This document shows positions 42,931 to 54,150 of a stretch of 64,000 nt of DNA, in pieces. Position numbers and translations under genes: made by a program. Source of the DNA: Petunia secreta. Lineage: Eukaryota > Streptophyta > Magnoliopsida > Solanales > Solanaceae. Numbering within the stretch: position 1 is the first letter of the stretch; each line of letters begins with the position of its first letter. The notes below the pieces were generated by a model. It ran no database searches and was not told the DNA's origin. It saw nothing but the letters and a program-made list of their open reading frames with translations. Location of the stretch: assembly GCA_029990175.1 (NCBI GenBank), contig JARKIP010000005.1, positions 67,148,501-67,212,500 of the forward strand. Reading direction: 5' to 3'.

Positions 42931-43012
42931 CTTCGCAGCTTCCTTAGATGGGGCAGCTCCAGCAGGAGCAGCTTGACTTCCAATTCTCACACCAACAGCT
43001 TTCCCAGGAAAA
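42931..43012 (-). pseudogene. eEF1B linker exon upstream of the giant intron
   Basis: 82 bp between acceptor GGTTAG and donor AAG|GTATTG on the minus strand. It encodes FPGKAVGVRIG, which follows the N-terminal domain in plant eEF1B beta/delta, then an Ala/Pro linker (AAPAGAAPSKEAAK). It ends in phase 0, matching the exon at 19908-19979. The split Ser codon at its 5' end needs an upstream exon, which is not found in this window. Confidence 0.75.
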
Positions 43013-43783
43013 CTAACCATCACACAAAGCACCATAATCAAAGAGAAGATCAAAATGAGTACAAATTTCTGATTTAAAACAAGATAAGGATACGGAACAG
43101 TAGTACAACAGCTATTAATACCACTCGAAATGCCTAGATCCCAGACAAACTTAGGTATTCTCGATGCAGTCCATCTATATCTATTCCAGTGTATTCAGGT
43201 CCATTTTGTTTCGATATCAGATGACTATATTAATATAAGGATATAAAAGTAGTACTATTACCACACTACAACTTGCACCACAATCTCAACTAATTGGGAT
43301 CAACCGTATGAGTTGTCTATATGTAATTCACTCTATACAGAGCAGTACTAGTACTACTAATACTTTTATGAATGCGTCGACTTACCAAGTACCATTACTA
43401 GTGATCTACAATGGATGGGCCCATTACCCATCCTTTTTAAACCGTGTGACACGAACTCGTAGGATTTCTATAATATAAAGATATTACTACTACAAATGCG
43501 TCAATTCAAAACTTGTTGAGGTCAACTATACAATTCTTTTATATCTATTCGTTGTATTAGATTTATTCTGTTCCAATATCATATAATTGTCATAATGCAA
43601 TGGGCTATTACAACTGCACCTAAACTTAACTGATTTGGATCAACTATACGAGTTGTCTATATCTATATTCATACCCATTTCATTTGATTACCTAATAATT
43701 TACCTAAATTCAAGAATACAAAACAGCATTTCTACTACTACAATTGCGCCTCAATCACAAACTCGCATCAGCTATATGACTCC
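43013..43783 (-). other. eEF1B intron or flank, no gene seen
   Basis: AT-rich sequence with short repeated phrases (for example CAACTATA and GAGTTGTCTATAT near 43310 and 43650). No exon of the eEF1B N-terminal domain was recognised. Confidence 0.5.
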
Positions 43784-45157
43784 TGATGTTGGGCATATTT
43801 TCCTATGTTTTGAGGTCAAATTCCTATGGATTCTAATATATTTGAAGTCATTTCAGTGATTAATAATGACCAACACTATATGATTATTTGATATATCACT
43901 ACTTGATTTTGTTTGGATTAAACAGGTGATTTGTAGCAGTTTTTAGAGTGAAAGGGAGCTTGTGGTGCAAAAGTTGAAAGAAGACAAGTAGAGGGTAAGC
44001 ATCCAAGGTGGCATCCAAGCAAGAATGTGATTTTGATTCAAGCTCCAAAGTAACGTGCAAATTCTTGGACAGCTCTTTTCTGCGCATTAGACAGAGCCAA
44101 AGCCAACTGGGACTAGAAATTCAACTTGACAAGCAAAAACCTGAAAAATACAAATCCACAAGTACACAGAAAAGAAGATCCTAAAGCGAGATGAAGCTGG
44201 AATTGCAACCTAGAATAGGATTTTCTAATTCCAAGTAAAGTAGGAATTTGTAATGTCTATATAAGCTCATAGTTTATCAGATCTCTAGATCATCAATTCA
44301 TACGATTCAAGGCAAGGAGCTAGGAGCAGTTTTCCCAGGATTCTACACAGGGTTCTTATTCTTCTTCTCTCTTACAAGTTATGTTATTAATTGTTGGATT
44401 TTTGCCATGACTATGTGTAGCTAAAATCATCGTTCTGGGGTTATGGGTTTGCCATGAATGTTGATATTCGAAAGTTAGTTTGATTTAATTAATTTATCAT
44501 TTTGGGTTATTTATTCATATCCTGTGCTCAATTATTTGATTGTATGGCCAGCAGTTAAATACTATCTGCGAATCTTGAATTGAACTTGGGAAAGGGAATT
44601 CTAGATTGCAATAGGATTGAATAGGGTAAGTTCTTGAACCTGGGCATCGGGGAACGGATTCGCAACTAGGATAGGAATATACCTTTTTGCCTTGCTTAAT
44701 CACTTTTACAGGAATTCTTAATGCATTTTTGTTAATTCTAATTCCATAGGGATATAGGCGTTAGATTAACCTAAATAGACGAGTAGAAAATTGGAAGATT
44801 CCTATAAGTAAAATTAACTCTGTCGATTAGTAACTCAGATGAACTAATTATTTAAATTAACTGAAAAATTCAGCAGGATTGGCAGATATCCCATAACCCT
44901 GGAATAGTTCTTCCCCTTGATAACCAAAACTTTGATAGTGTGTTTTGATCAAATTACTTGCTTTAATTATAATTTTAGTTTAAAGTTTTAAGTTTTAGTT
45001 ACATCTTTAATCCACGAAACCAACTCCGCTTGTTTAGACAATTTGAAATCGTTTAGTTTAGTTAATAGTTAACAACAGTCTCTGTGGGACGATACTTGAT
45101 CTTATTACTTTATTACTTGTTGACCACGTATACTTGCGTGTGCATTTGGGAGCGACA
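43784..45157 (+). repeat. 5' LTR of plus-strand Athila-like element
   Basis: 1374 bp, TGATGTTGGGCATATTTTCC to GGGAGCGACA. The length and start resemble the other Athila-like LTR, which begins TGATGTTTGGCATTTTATGC on its sense strand. TATATAAG at 44258-44265 is the likely promoter TATA box. The five bases before it are ACTCC. Confidence 0.85.
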
Positions 45158-45163
45158 AGTTTT

Positions 45164-45175
45164 TGGCGTCGTTGC
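45164..45175 (+). promoter_or_regulatory. Primer-binding site, Asp-tRNA type
   Basis: TGGCGTCGTTGC within AGTTTTTGGCGTCGTTGCAG, six bases after the LTR. One transition differs from the sister element's TGGCGCCGTTGC. Confidence 0.85.
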
Positions 45176-45232
45176 AGGCGATTGAATAATTGACTATTTT
45201 CTTTTTGAACGATTGCTTATTTTCTATTCAAG

Positions 45233-45265
45233 TTTTTTTTTTTTTTGGGGGGGGGGGGGGGGGGG
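45233..45265 (+). repeat. T14-G19 homopolymer pair in the leader
   Basis: Fourteen T (45233-45246) followed by nineteen G (45247-45265), about 70 bp after the PBS. The other Athila-like copy shows no such run at the same place. Confidence 0.9.
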
Positions 45266-45299
45266 TTTGTGATATTTCAGGTAATAGTTCTTGCATATG

Positions 45300-47059
45300 A
45301 AAGGATAAGAAGGACGACAACCTCGAACCTTTTGATCCCGAACCTGAAAGGACTTCACGTCGGTTGAGGAGAGAAGCAAGAGATCGTAGAGCACTTGAAT
45401 TATTACTTGCTCCTTTACCTGTAGGCATGGAGGACAATCAAGCTTTAGCCGTGTGAGATGTCGCGCTCCCTAGTTTGGATAGTGTGGCTCTGAGTATTGT
45501 TAAATCTGCGATTACTGGACATTTTGAGATTAAGCCCGACATGATACAACTATTACATGCGACGGGGCAATATGCTGGATTACTATACGAGGACCCACTA
45601 CAACATATCATGAATTTCTTGGAGATCAGCGACACCTGCACTCCAACATGCGTTTCAACTAACTATGTTCGATTGACACTCTTCCCGTTTTCATTGATTG
45701 GGCAGCAAAGAAGTGGTTAAAGGCTGAAAAGCCTGGGTCTATCACAACTTGGGATGCTTTGGCTAAGAAATTTTTGGCTAAATTCTATCCCTCTGCTAAA
45801 ACTGCTAAGATACGGAGTGAGATCATGTCATTCAGACAGCGAAAAGGAAAATCTTTATATTCAGCTTGGGAGAGATTCAAGGCGCTCTTGAGAGATTGCC
45901 CGCACCATAACCAATCTAATGAGGTGTTGGCTCATACTTTCATGGAAGGACTGAATGCTCATACAAAGATCGTGGAAGATGCTGCTGCGGGTGGCCAAGT
46001 CTTGGATTTGAACTTTAATGAGATTTACGAACTGCTAGACAAATTTTCTCAAAGTAATCCCGACTGGCAGGGTGATGGTAGAGTTCCAAGTCCAAAGATA
46101 GCTGGAGTACTTCAATTGGATGCCTTGTCAGCGCTAACTGCAAAGATGGATGCTTTGGCCAACCAGATCAGTAAGCTATCAATACCTCCAACTCAACAAC
46201 AAGTTCAACCTGTTCAACAAGTGCAACAATTCCAAAGCTTTTGTGAAGTTTGTGGAGAAGATCATGCTGCTGATGTTGCCCTGCCAACCTAGAGTCAGTT
46301 TGTTATGTGGGAAATCAAAATAGATATCAGACACAAAATCAGACTCAGTTTGGTAATACATACAACCCCAACTGGCGTAACCATCCAAATTTCTCTTGGG
46401 GTGGTAACCAAGCCAATCAAGGTAATATGAGAGCTCAGAATAACATCAAAATTCGCAACCTCAGGCCCAGCCACATCAGACATCCAATTCAGTCGAAGAG
46501 TTGATGAAGCAGATGTTAGCCAGCCAGCAGAAAATTTTAGCCGACAATGCAGCCAATGCACAAGCCATAAAGGATCTTGCTAATGCTCAAAAGGACTTAG
46601 AATACCAAATGGGTCAGCTAGCTGGAGCACAAAATACTAGACCACATGGTGCCTCGCCTAGGGACACTGAGAAAAATCCAAAAGAATATGTTCAAGCAGT
46701 CACTTTGTTGAATGGGCGAGCTTTAGAAGAAGTACCTCCAAAACCAAAGAAGTCTGTTGGTGAACTAGTGCCAAACAAGGACAAAGAAACTGAAAAAACA
46801 AGCTGAAAAAGTGGTAGAGAAGCAGCCTGAACTTGATGTTGTTATACCACCACCGCTTTTCCCTCTTCAAAAGCATAAAATTGACGCAGCTTGTAAGAAA
46901 TTTTTGGAGATCTTGAGTCAAGTACAAGTCAATATTCCTTTGGTGGAACTTTTACAAGATTTTCCAATATATGCTAAGTACATCAAGGATATTGTGGCTA
47001 ATAAAAAGAGATTGACCGAGTTTGACATAGTTGCACTTACTGAGGAGTGCAGTTCTTGA
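45300..47059 (+). pseudogene. Athila-type gag of plus-strand copy, frameshifted
   Basis: Frames at 45300-45453, 45475-45720, 45759-46292, 46307-46504, 46501-46806 and 46811-47059 together cover an Athila Gag: ERTSRRLRREARDRR, ITGHFEIKPDMIQLLHATG, FLAKFYPSAKTAKIRS, FCEVCGEDHAA, then Asn/Gln-rich and Lys/Glu-rich parts. An early stop (TGA after NQALAV) stands where the sister copy has Arg. Indels near 45705, 46280, 46500 and 46800 break the frame. Confidence 0.85.
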
Positions 47060-47465
47060 GTACGAAGTAAGCTTCCTCAAAAACTGAAAGATCCTGGGAG
47101 TTACACTATTCCTATAAAAATTGGTAAACATGATGTTGGATGAGCTTTATGTGATTTAGGTGCTAGTGTGAATTTAATGCCATCATCGGTATTTCGGAAG
47201 CTGGGCTTGGGTGAACCGAGACCTACCACAGTGACTCTTCAGTTAGCTGATAGATCATTGACATGCCCCGAGTGAGTTATTGAAGATGTTCTTGTGCAAG
47301 TAGGCCAATTCATTCTTCCAGTTGATTTTATAATTCTGGATTATGAGGCTGACAAAGAGGTTACTATCATATTGGGAAGAGGATTCTTGGCTACTCCTAA
47401 TGCTGTGATTCGAGTTAGAGCGGGAAAGATGACCATGAGGGTGAATGATGAAGAAGCTATTTTGT
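47060..47465 (+). pseudogene. Athila-type aspartic protease with stops
   Basis: One frame encodes SKLPQKLKDPGSYTIPIKI and CDLGASVNLMPSSVFRKLGL (active-site region), then DYEADKEVTIILGRGFLATP. A TGA lies just before ALCDLG and another after TCPE. It is the homologue of 26750-27379. Confidence 0.8.
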
Positions 47466-48701
47466 AATGTGTTTCGTGCTACTCAACTTCCATTGCATTA
47501 TGAAGAGTTATCTATGGTAAAAGTAGTGGGTGAAGAGTTGACTGAGTCTGAGAAGGGATTTTTGGCATCTAACGAGGATTCTCTTGAGGGAGCATTAGTA
47601 TATGAGGACAATGTATTCAATGATGATGAAACTGAGGAATACTTAGAGATTCTGAACATAGAATGCCAATATGTTCAAGGGTGGAAGAAGTTCGAGGAGC
47701 TCGATAGACCACTGATGTTAGCTCCTCCTAAACCGTCTATTGAGGAGGCTCTTATGCTCGAACTCAAACCTTTACTGGCTCACTTACGTTATGCTTACTT
47801 GGGTGAGGGTAATACCTTGCCGGTAATTCTTTCTTCTTTGTTGTCCGAGGTGCAAGTTGAGAAGGTACTGAGGGTGTTACGAGAGCGTAAAAGGGCAACT
47901 GGATGGACCATTGCGGATATTAGAGGGATTAGTCGTTCTTTTGCATGCATAAAATTTTATTGGAGGAAGGCCACAAGCCTAGTGTCGAGCATCAAAGAAG
48001 ACTAAATCCAGTCATGAAGGAGGTTGTAAAGAAGGAAATTATCAAGTGGCTTGATGCTAGAAATATTTTTCCAATCTCTGACATCAATTGGGTGAGTCTA
48101 GTCCAATGTGTTCCAAAGAAGGGAGGTATGACGGTTGTGACGAATGAGAATAATGAGCTAATTCCTACAAGAACAGTCATGAGTTGGCGAATCTGCATAG
48201 ACTATAGAAAATTAAACAAAGCCATAAGAAAAGATCACTTTCAACTTTCCTTCATTGATCAGATATTGGATCGACTTGCCGGGCATGAATATTACTGTTT
48301 TCTAGATGGATACTCGGGCTACAATCAGATAGTGATAGCGCCGGAAGATCAAGAAAAGACTATGTTTACATGTCCTTATGGCACCTACGCCTTTCGAAGG
48401 ATGCCTTTCATACTATGTAACGCGCCTGGAACCTTTTAGAGATGTATGATGGCGATATTCACCGACATGGTAGAGAAATATGTCGAGGTATTCATGGATG
48501 ATTTTTCAGTTTTTGGTGACTCTTTTGCAGGTTGTCTGAAAAACTTGGATGTCGTGCTTAGCCGCTGTGAAGAAACAAACTTGGTACTTAACTGGGAAAA
48601 GTGCCACTTTATGGTCCAAGAAGGCATTGTACTTGGGCATAAAGTGTCAAAGAAGGGGATCGAGGTTGACAAAGCAAAAGTTGAAGCAGTTGAGAAATTA
48701 C
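47466..48701 (+). pseudogene. Athila-type reverse transcriptase, truncated by insertion
   Basis: Frames 47445-48005 and 47945-48439 overlap (indel near 47950). They give LKPLLAHLRYAYLGEGNTLP, NWVSLVQCVPKKGGMTVV, WRICIDYRKLNKA and YSGYNQIVIAPEDQEKTMFT. A stop after APGTF at 48437-48439 is followed in frame by RCMMAIFTD, the catalytic FMDD at 48491-48502, and LGHKVSKKGIEVDKAKVEAV. The Tat 3' LTR begins right after EKL. Confidence 0.9.
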
Positions 48702-51700
48702 TGTCACGACCCTTTTTTCACTAAAAAAGAAAAAACTTTACTTATGTGCTTTAAAAGGTCTGTGACTGGTGTTGATAGGTACACTAATTATTAAGAGATT
48801 TTCAGAGTCTCCACTTGACAAGTTAAAGGTGTGCCAAGTCACCAAAGTGGTGTACCTAGAACACCTATGACTCGTAAATGGTCTGCGTCAGAGTTCCGGG
48901 TAAGGATCTCGGTTGACTCGCGGGAAGGTGTTAGGCACCCCCGAGTCCTGTGACAAGCACAGTTGCTTTTATTGACGCATTTTCGACTCTTTGAAATTGT
49001 TTATTATATTTTGCCTTGGTTTATTTCGCTTTGATTTGATATTAATTTTTCGTTCAAATAGAAACTCGAATCGAGATATATTCGTGCGACTACTTCGCTC
49101 GTTCGAATTCTTCTGACTTAAATCAATTAAATCACGCAGGCACTTCACCCGTTCGAAATCTCTTGACTTAAATGAGTTTCACGTGAATAACAATTAATTG
49201 AGTAGTTTTGTGTTCGAACTATTAATTTCGCTTGAACACTTGTTTTCTAAAACACTGTTGTTTCCATTTCAATTCATTTAAATCTCTAGGTCAAACATGT
49301 TACGTTCTTTCTTAAAAAAAATATTTGCACCTCATGTCCCAATTCACTTTCTATTTTCGAATCTGGCCAACTTTATATATATACAGATTTATCCTTTTCT
49401 TTAGATCTAGTTTTAACAAAGTGAGTTGCTTGCGTTTGATTTTATTCCTACCATATGCCTAGCATTTAAATCTGGATCTTTACCACTCTACATACATTTG
49501 GACAGATCTTATCTTTAACTTTGAAAGTGGCTGATCTTAAAAATATGCTATAAAAAAATAAATTTCCACGGTGCTAACTGCTGTTGAACATAAACATGAC
49601 CTTAATGTGGGCTTCACACTTAACAAACAATCTGCTTACATTTTATATATTTACAAAGTTTTCTTTCAGTTTTGCAAAGAACATGGAACACAAACCGACA
49701 ATATCAAGAATGATTTAACACTATGGAACTAAACATGGATTTTCAAGTTCCTTGGGGCCCAAACAAGTTACATACATATGCCAAAATATGCAGGAAACAA
49801 GTACAAAGTTTAAAGAAAGATAGATACTTATGGTAGATTACACAAAAGCACCATGAAGATGATTTAATAAACCACTACGCAGGCCCGAAACAGCACTAAA
49901 AATGCTTCAGAAACCAGCAACAAACAACAGCAAACGAATAGCCCTATACCACCAATTCACCTCTATCAAACTTGTTAACTTTCAGACCTGACTCCCTTTC
50001 AAACTCTCCAATTTTTCCTTCTTTCTCTCTAATTTTTGTGTGTTACCAGATGTTCTTTCAAGAGAGAGCGGTCTGGTTTTTTCTGCTTTCTTTTTGTGTT
50101 AGGAGAGTGTTCTCTAGATCTCTGTTGGTGTGTTTCAGCTCTCAGATTTTGTGTATCAAAGTGAGAGGAAAAACTCCCCTAAATAGACCTAGGGGGAGGG
50201 TAAAAAACTTAGGTAAAAAGTACAAGGCACATGCTCTTGCCTTTAACTTTTCAGGAAGTTTAATTTAGGCATGCCAAACAACAAAGGAGAGGGCCTGCAA
50301 AGCCTAAAAATGTGCTGCCACCCTTTGTCACTTTGTTTGACTATTTTTCCTCTCTTTTCTATATCAATTTTCAGATTTTAAACCAAACTAAAATGAAAAC
50401 CAAAAGTTATCAAAATTTAAACCAAACAGCACCTAAATTCCCCCCGGTCCATCCCATGGTCCAATTTAAACTACATTGAGTTTGAATGGTCAAAAGTGAC
50501 CACTAGAACTCCCAGAACTAAGCAAATAGTCCCAAAGCTCAACTCCTAAATAACTAGATTACTTCAGGCAACAATATCCGAAAATTTAGGCTAAAATCGA
50601 TTCCTTAAGACTTCCTACTTAAACAAAATCAACAACAACAGGAGCACACATTCTGATTCTCGACAATTAATAACTGGACATATACTAACATTTAAGCAGC
50701 GTTTACCACGAATTCTATCAATGCCCAAGCAGACTTGAACAATAACAATTTACGTAACCTAGATACGCACATGATCCAGCACACAAGCTGACAGAACAAT
50801 TTCACAAGTTCAAGAAACAAGAAAACACAAGTATCCTCACTTTTGGACAAGAGTTGCATACCAATTTGTACAGAACCATGCTTGACATGACCAAACAACA
50901 AGGCAAAAACAGATCTCTTACTTATAACGCTAAGTATGGACAGTCACACACAAACAATTACACTTTGAACATCACGTTCTTCTTACCAACTAATTAATCA
51001 AGGAAGTACATAAAGGAGTGAGCTAAGGTTCTCTTTAACCTCACCCATCAAGCAAACTCGGCACCACTGCATTGTTGCTTCGAAATAAAACTCCCCACTG
51101 CCTCGTCGACATCGTTACTGCCTTCACGATGCCACCATTGCCAAAGTTGATTCGGCCTCGCCACTGTAGCATCATCGCAGCACCAATTCCAAGCCTTATC
51201 AGCCACCACCATTTGACACCAAGTCCAATGCCATTACAGCGACACCGGGACAACAAAAATGCTGCTTGCTACCACTCTCACTGCTTCATATCGCAGCAGA
51301 TCATCAACATCATCATCGCAGCCAATCAAAACTGCTCGCTGCCCTCGAATCAGCTTCGACACCACTATCGTCATCTTTTCAGCTTAACAGAATCCCCACC
51401 CCACAGCTTCATCGTCACTGTAATGCCCATAACATCATGGAGTCACGCCAAGCAAACTCGCCATCAGTTTTGCCATCGCGAATGCCTCATGCTCAGCCAA
51501 GAAACATCATAGCAACGTCACAGTCGCACCTTCCCCACAACAAACATCCTCGCAACAACTCCTCCACGACGCCACCACTGCCTTCACTATCGCCATACAT
51601 ATCAGCCTCTCATCATCAAGGTATTGCCAAGCTTTAATCCCCAATCGTTACCATGCTAGCGTCGTCACTGCTGCATTCGTATCACCTACACCGCAGCATC

Positions 51701-52584
51701 TCCGCCCTCGACGCACCACAATAACTTCATCACGACACAAAAATAATTTGAAACAACCCTTCACACCGTCACTACCACCGTACCACCACTAACCAATCCA
51801 CCCAAACCTGTATCGCCATCTAATCAGCCAACATCGATCACCATTGTCCTTGCCATAACAGCCCCAACCCATGTGTAAAAGAAAATGGGAAAATACCTTC
51901 AAGAGTTAGTAGAGGAGCGGAACAAGTCTATGGGAGTAAGAATTAGTCGGAACAGTCCCACGCTCGACGGAGTAGGTTTCCACCGTATTTGAAACTTCGA
52001 TCTATGCCAAACGACTTAATTTTTGGAGAAACCAAGTCAAGAAACGAGAAGAGAGGCATGACTCGCACCTGAACATGTGAAATTCTTGGCCGGAGGCGGT
52101 GGCTTACGGCGGACCAGCGGCGGGATCCGATACGGGTCTAAATTAGGGCATAGTTCCTTTTAGGTCTAATGATTTGGGGAAAAATGGACAAAAATGGCAA
52201 TTATTGGCTTTTAAATCAAAGTCACGGGCCGTGTCAATTAATTGGATTGGGCTGATACGGCCAAGAACAATTGGACTGCCATTCCCTTTCCATTTTATTG
52301 ACATTAGCCAAAATAGCTACTAATGCTTGCATTTTTCATAAAATGACCACTTAAACCAAAATAACTAACACAATAAATTAGACTATATTAGTAACAAGTA
52401 AATACACAAAATGACAACTAAACATTACTCATAAACACAATATTCTTTGCTAATTTTCGGTATTTTCCTTCTAATTAACTAAGATATCTAAATAAAGTAT
52501 AAAATCTAGCAAAAATCACATGACAATTAACACAACTCTTTTACACAATTTTTGTCTTTTTCATGCCAAAATTAGGTGATTACA
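48702..52584 (-). repeat. 3' LTR of Tat/Ogre-like element (3.9 kb)
   Basis: Minus-strand TGTAATCACCTAATTTTGGC to GGGTCGTGACA. It interrupts the Athila reverse transcriptase exactly at 48701. The plus-strand piece near 48895-48960 (CGGGTAAGGATCTCGG, then GGCACCCCCGAGTCC) is a phrase familiar from long Tat/Ogre LTRs of Solanaceae (recollection only). A CCA/CAC-rich stretch lies at 51060-51860. Frames inside (for example 51072-51512) are compositional. Confidence 0.8.
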
Positions 52585-52598
52585 GTTGCCCCTCTTTG
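52585..52598 (-). promoter_or_regulatory. Polypurine tract of Tat/Ogre-like element
   Basis: The minus strand reads CAAAGAGGGGCAAC directly before the LTR start TGTAATCACC. This sets the element's orientation. Confidence 0.85.
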
Positions 52599-53132
52599 TT
52601 CGGGAACATGAAGAGTTTTCGGACAAAGACATAATCATAACTAATTTTTGCTTTTTGGTTCTAGCAAAGAGCATGCAAACGGTGACCGTACCTTGACTTT
52701 TTTGTTCGAACCAAGAACAAAGCTTCCTACATATCCCCGGACTAAGGAATCATGTCAGTGTAGTTCCTCACGTGCGGTAGCTGGGACTACCGCACACAGA
52801 CATATACCAAGACGCTACTAGACTCTCCTAGACTAACACTAAGCACTCTCTAGACATACACAGACTATCTCTAGAGATTTTCAGAACTAACTGGGACTGA
52901 CTCAATGCTTCTAGACTTACCCGGACTTACTCGAGACACCTTTGACATACTAGAGCTGTTGCTGCTGGTCACTTGTTGCTGGTTGCTAGCCGGTGAACAT
53001 TGATTTACAAAGAAAAATGAAAATACAACATTGAAATGTAAAATTACAATTCCTACACTAAGTCTTCATGCTTCATAAACTGATAAACTGGTCTTAAGCT
53101 CCCACTAACCAAGTGGGTCTTGAAGACTTGAC
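52599..53132 (-). other. 3' untranslated region next to polypurine tract
   Basis: No frame. It includes a conserved-looking motif (52724-52766: TTCCTACATATCC, then GGAATCATGTCAGTGTAGTTC) that recurs at 55646-55689. Confidence 0.5.
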
Positions 53133-54150
53133 ATTGCCGCTCGGGTGGGCTTTGACTTGAAATTTAAAAGTGCCGCTTTGACGGGCTTTGACTTGAACGC
53201 TGAAAGTGCCACTGTGACGGGCTTTGGCTTGAAAGTTGTAATTGCCGCTCGGGCGGGCTTTGACTTGAAAGTTGAAATTGCCGCTTTGACGGGCTTTGAC
53301 TTGAAAATTGAAATTGTCGCTTTGACGGGCTTTGACTTGAAAGCTGGAATTGCCGCTTTGACGGGCTTGACTTGAAAATTTAAATTGCCTCTTTGACGGG
53401 CTTTGACTGGAATGCTGAAATTGCCGCTTTGACGAGCTTGACTTGAAAGTTGGAACAGCCGCTTTGACGGGCTTGACTTGAAAATTAAAATTGCCGCTTT
53501 GACGGGCTTTGACTTGAATGTTGAAATCGCCGCTTTGACGGGCTTGACTTGAAAATTGAAATTGCCGCATTGACGGGCCTTGACTTGAAAGTTGAAATTG
53601 CCGCTTTGACGGGCTTGACTTGAAAATTGAAATTACCGCTTTGACGGGCTTTGACTTGGAAGTTGAAATTGCCGCTTTGACGGGCTTTGACTTGAAAGCT
53701 GAAATTGCCGCTTTGACGGGCTTTAACTTGAAAATTGAAATTGCCGCTTTGACGGGCTTTGACTTGAAAGTTGAAATTGCCGCTTTGACGGGCTTTGACT
53801 TGAAAACTGAAATTGCCGCTTTGACGGGCTTTAACTTGAAAATTGAAATTGCCGCTTTGATGGGCTTTGACTTGAATGTTGAAATCGCCGCTTTGACGGG
53901 CTTGACCTGAAAATTGAAATTGCCGCTTTGACTTAAAAGTTGAAATTGCCGCTTTGACTTGAAAGTTGAAATTGCCGCTTTGACGGGCTTTGACTTGAAA
54001 GCTGAAATTGCCGCTTTGACGGGCTTTGACTGCTGAAAACTTGTAATTGCTGCTGGGGCAGGCTTTGATTTGAAAGTTGAAATTGCCGCTTTGACGGGCT
54101 TTGACTGTTGAAAACTTGTAATTGCTGCTGGGGCAGGCTTTGATTTGAAA
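53133..54150. repeat. 36-bp minisatellite, about 27 copies
   Basis: Tandem array with a plus-strand consensus close to TTGCCGCTTTGACGGGCTTT followed by GACTTGAAAGTTGAAA (36 bp). Some units are 35 bp (GGGCTTGAC) and some shorter. Because 36 is a multiple of 3, two minus-strand frames stay open as 12-residue repeats (KARQSGNFNFQV). At the high-coordinate end a longer composite unit (GCTGCTGGGGCAGGCTTTGA) occurs twice (54048 and 54123). It lies between gag and the 3' LTR, a common place for tandem repeats in Tat elements. Confidence 0.95.

Larger units (their letters stand above)
17794..43012 (-). pseudogene. Translation elongation factor eEF1B beta/delta-like gene, disrupted
   Basis: eEF1B beta/delta is the GDP-GTP exchange subunit that reloads eEF1A during protein synthesis. 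Four minus-strand exon pieces are seen: 42931-43012 (FPGKAVGVRIG linker), 19908-19979 (acidic DDDDDD, FFGDEPEQKKKAAE), 18071-18132 (MKKLEEAARRIQMEGLSWGA) and 17958-17794 (KLVPVGYGIKKLQNLLTIVD to QSCDI, the catalytic C-terminal domain). Splice sites (TTAG, CTGCAG acceptors; GTATTG, GTACGA donors) and codon phases agree. Three facts argue against function. An LTR-like insert at 18133-19907 replaces about 27 codons of one exon. One extra base at 17815-17817 shifts frame six codons before the ancestral stop. The exon(s) for the N-terminal domain are not seen and would lie beyond 43012. The intron 19980-42930 is about 23 kb and full of nested retrotransposons. Confidence 0.85.
43784..48701 (+). mobile_element. 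Athila-like retrotransposon, plus strand, cut by Tat element
   Basis: 5' LTR 43784-45157, Asp-type PBS 45164-45175, then gag, protease and reverse transcriptase, all decayed. The element is interrupted in the reverse transcriptase after VEAVEKL at 48701 by the 3' LTR of a minus-strand Tat/Ogre-like element. RNase H, integrase and the 3' LTR would lie beyond that insertion, outside the window. Confidence 0.9.

Noticed and set aside
43899..44087. Minus-strand frame of 62 residues as a possible eEF1B 5' exon
   Set aside because: It lies inside the Athila-like LTR (43784-45157) and has no similarity to the eEF1B N-terminal domain.
51041..51637. Ser/His/Pro-rich and Gly/Trp-rich frames on both strands
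   Set aside because: They lie within the Tat 3' LTR in a CCA/CAC-rich stretch; composition explains the lack of stops.
53133..54150. CRISPR-like array
   Set aside because: Units are contiguous without unique spacers, in a plant retrotransposon.
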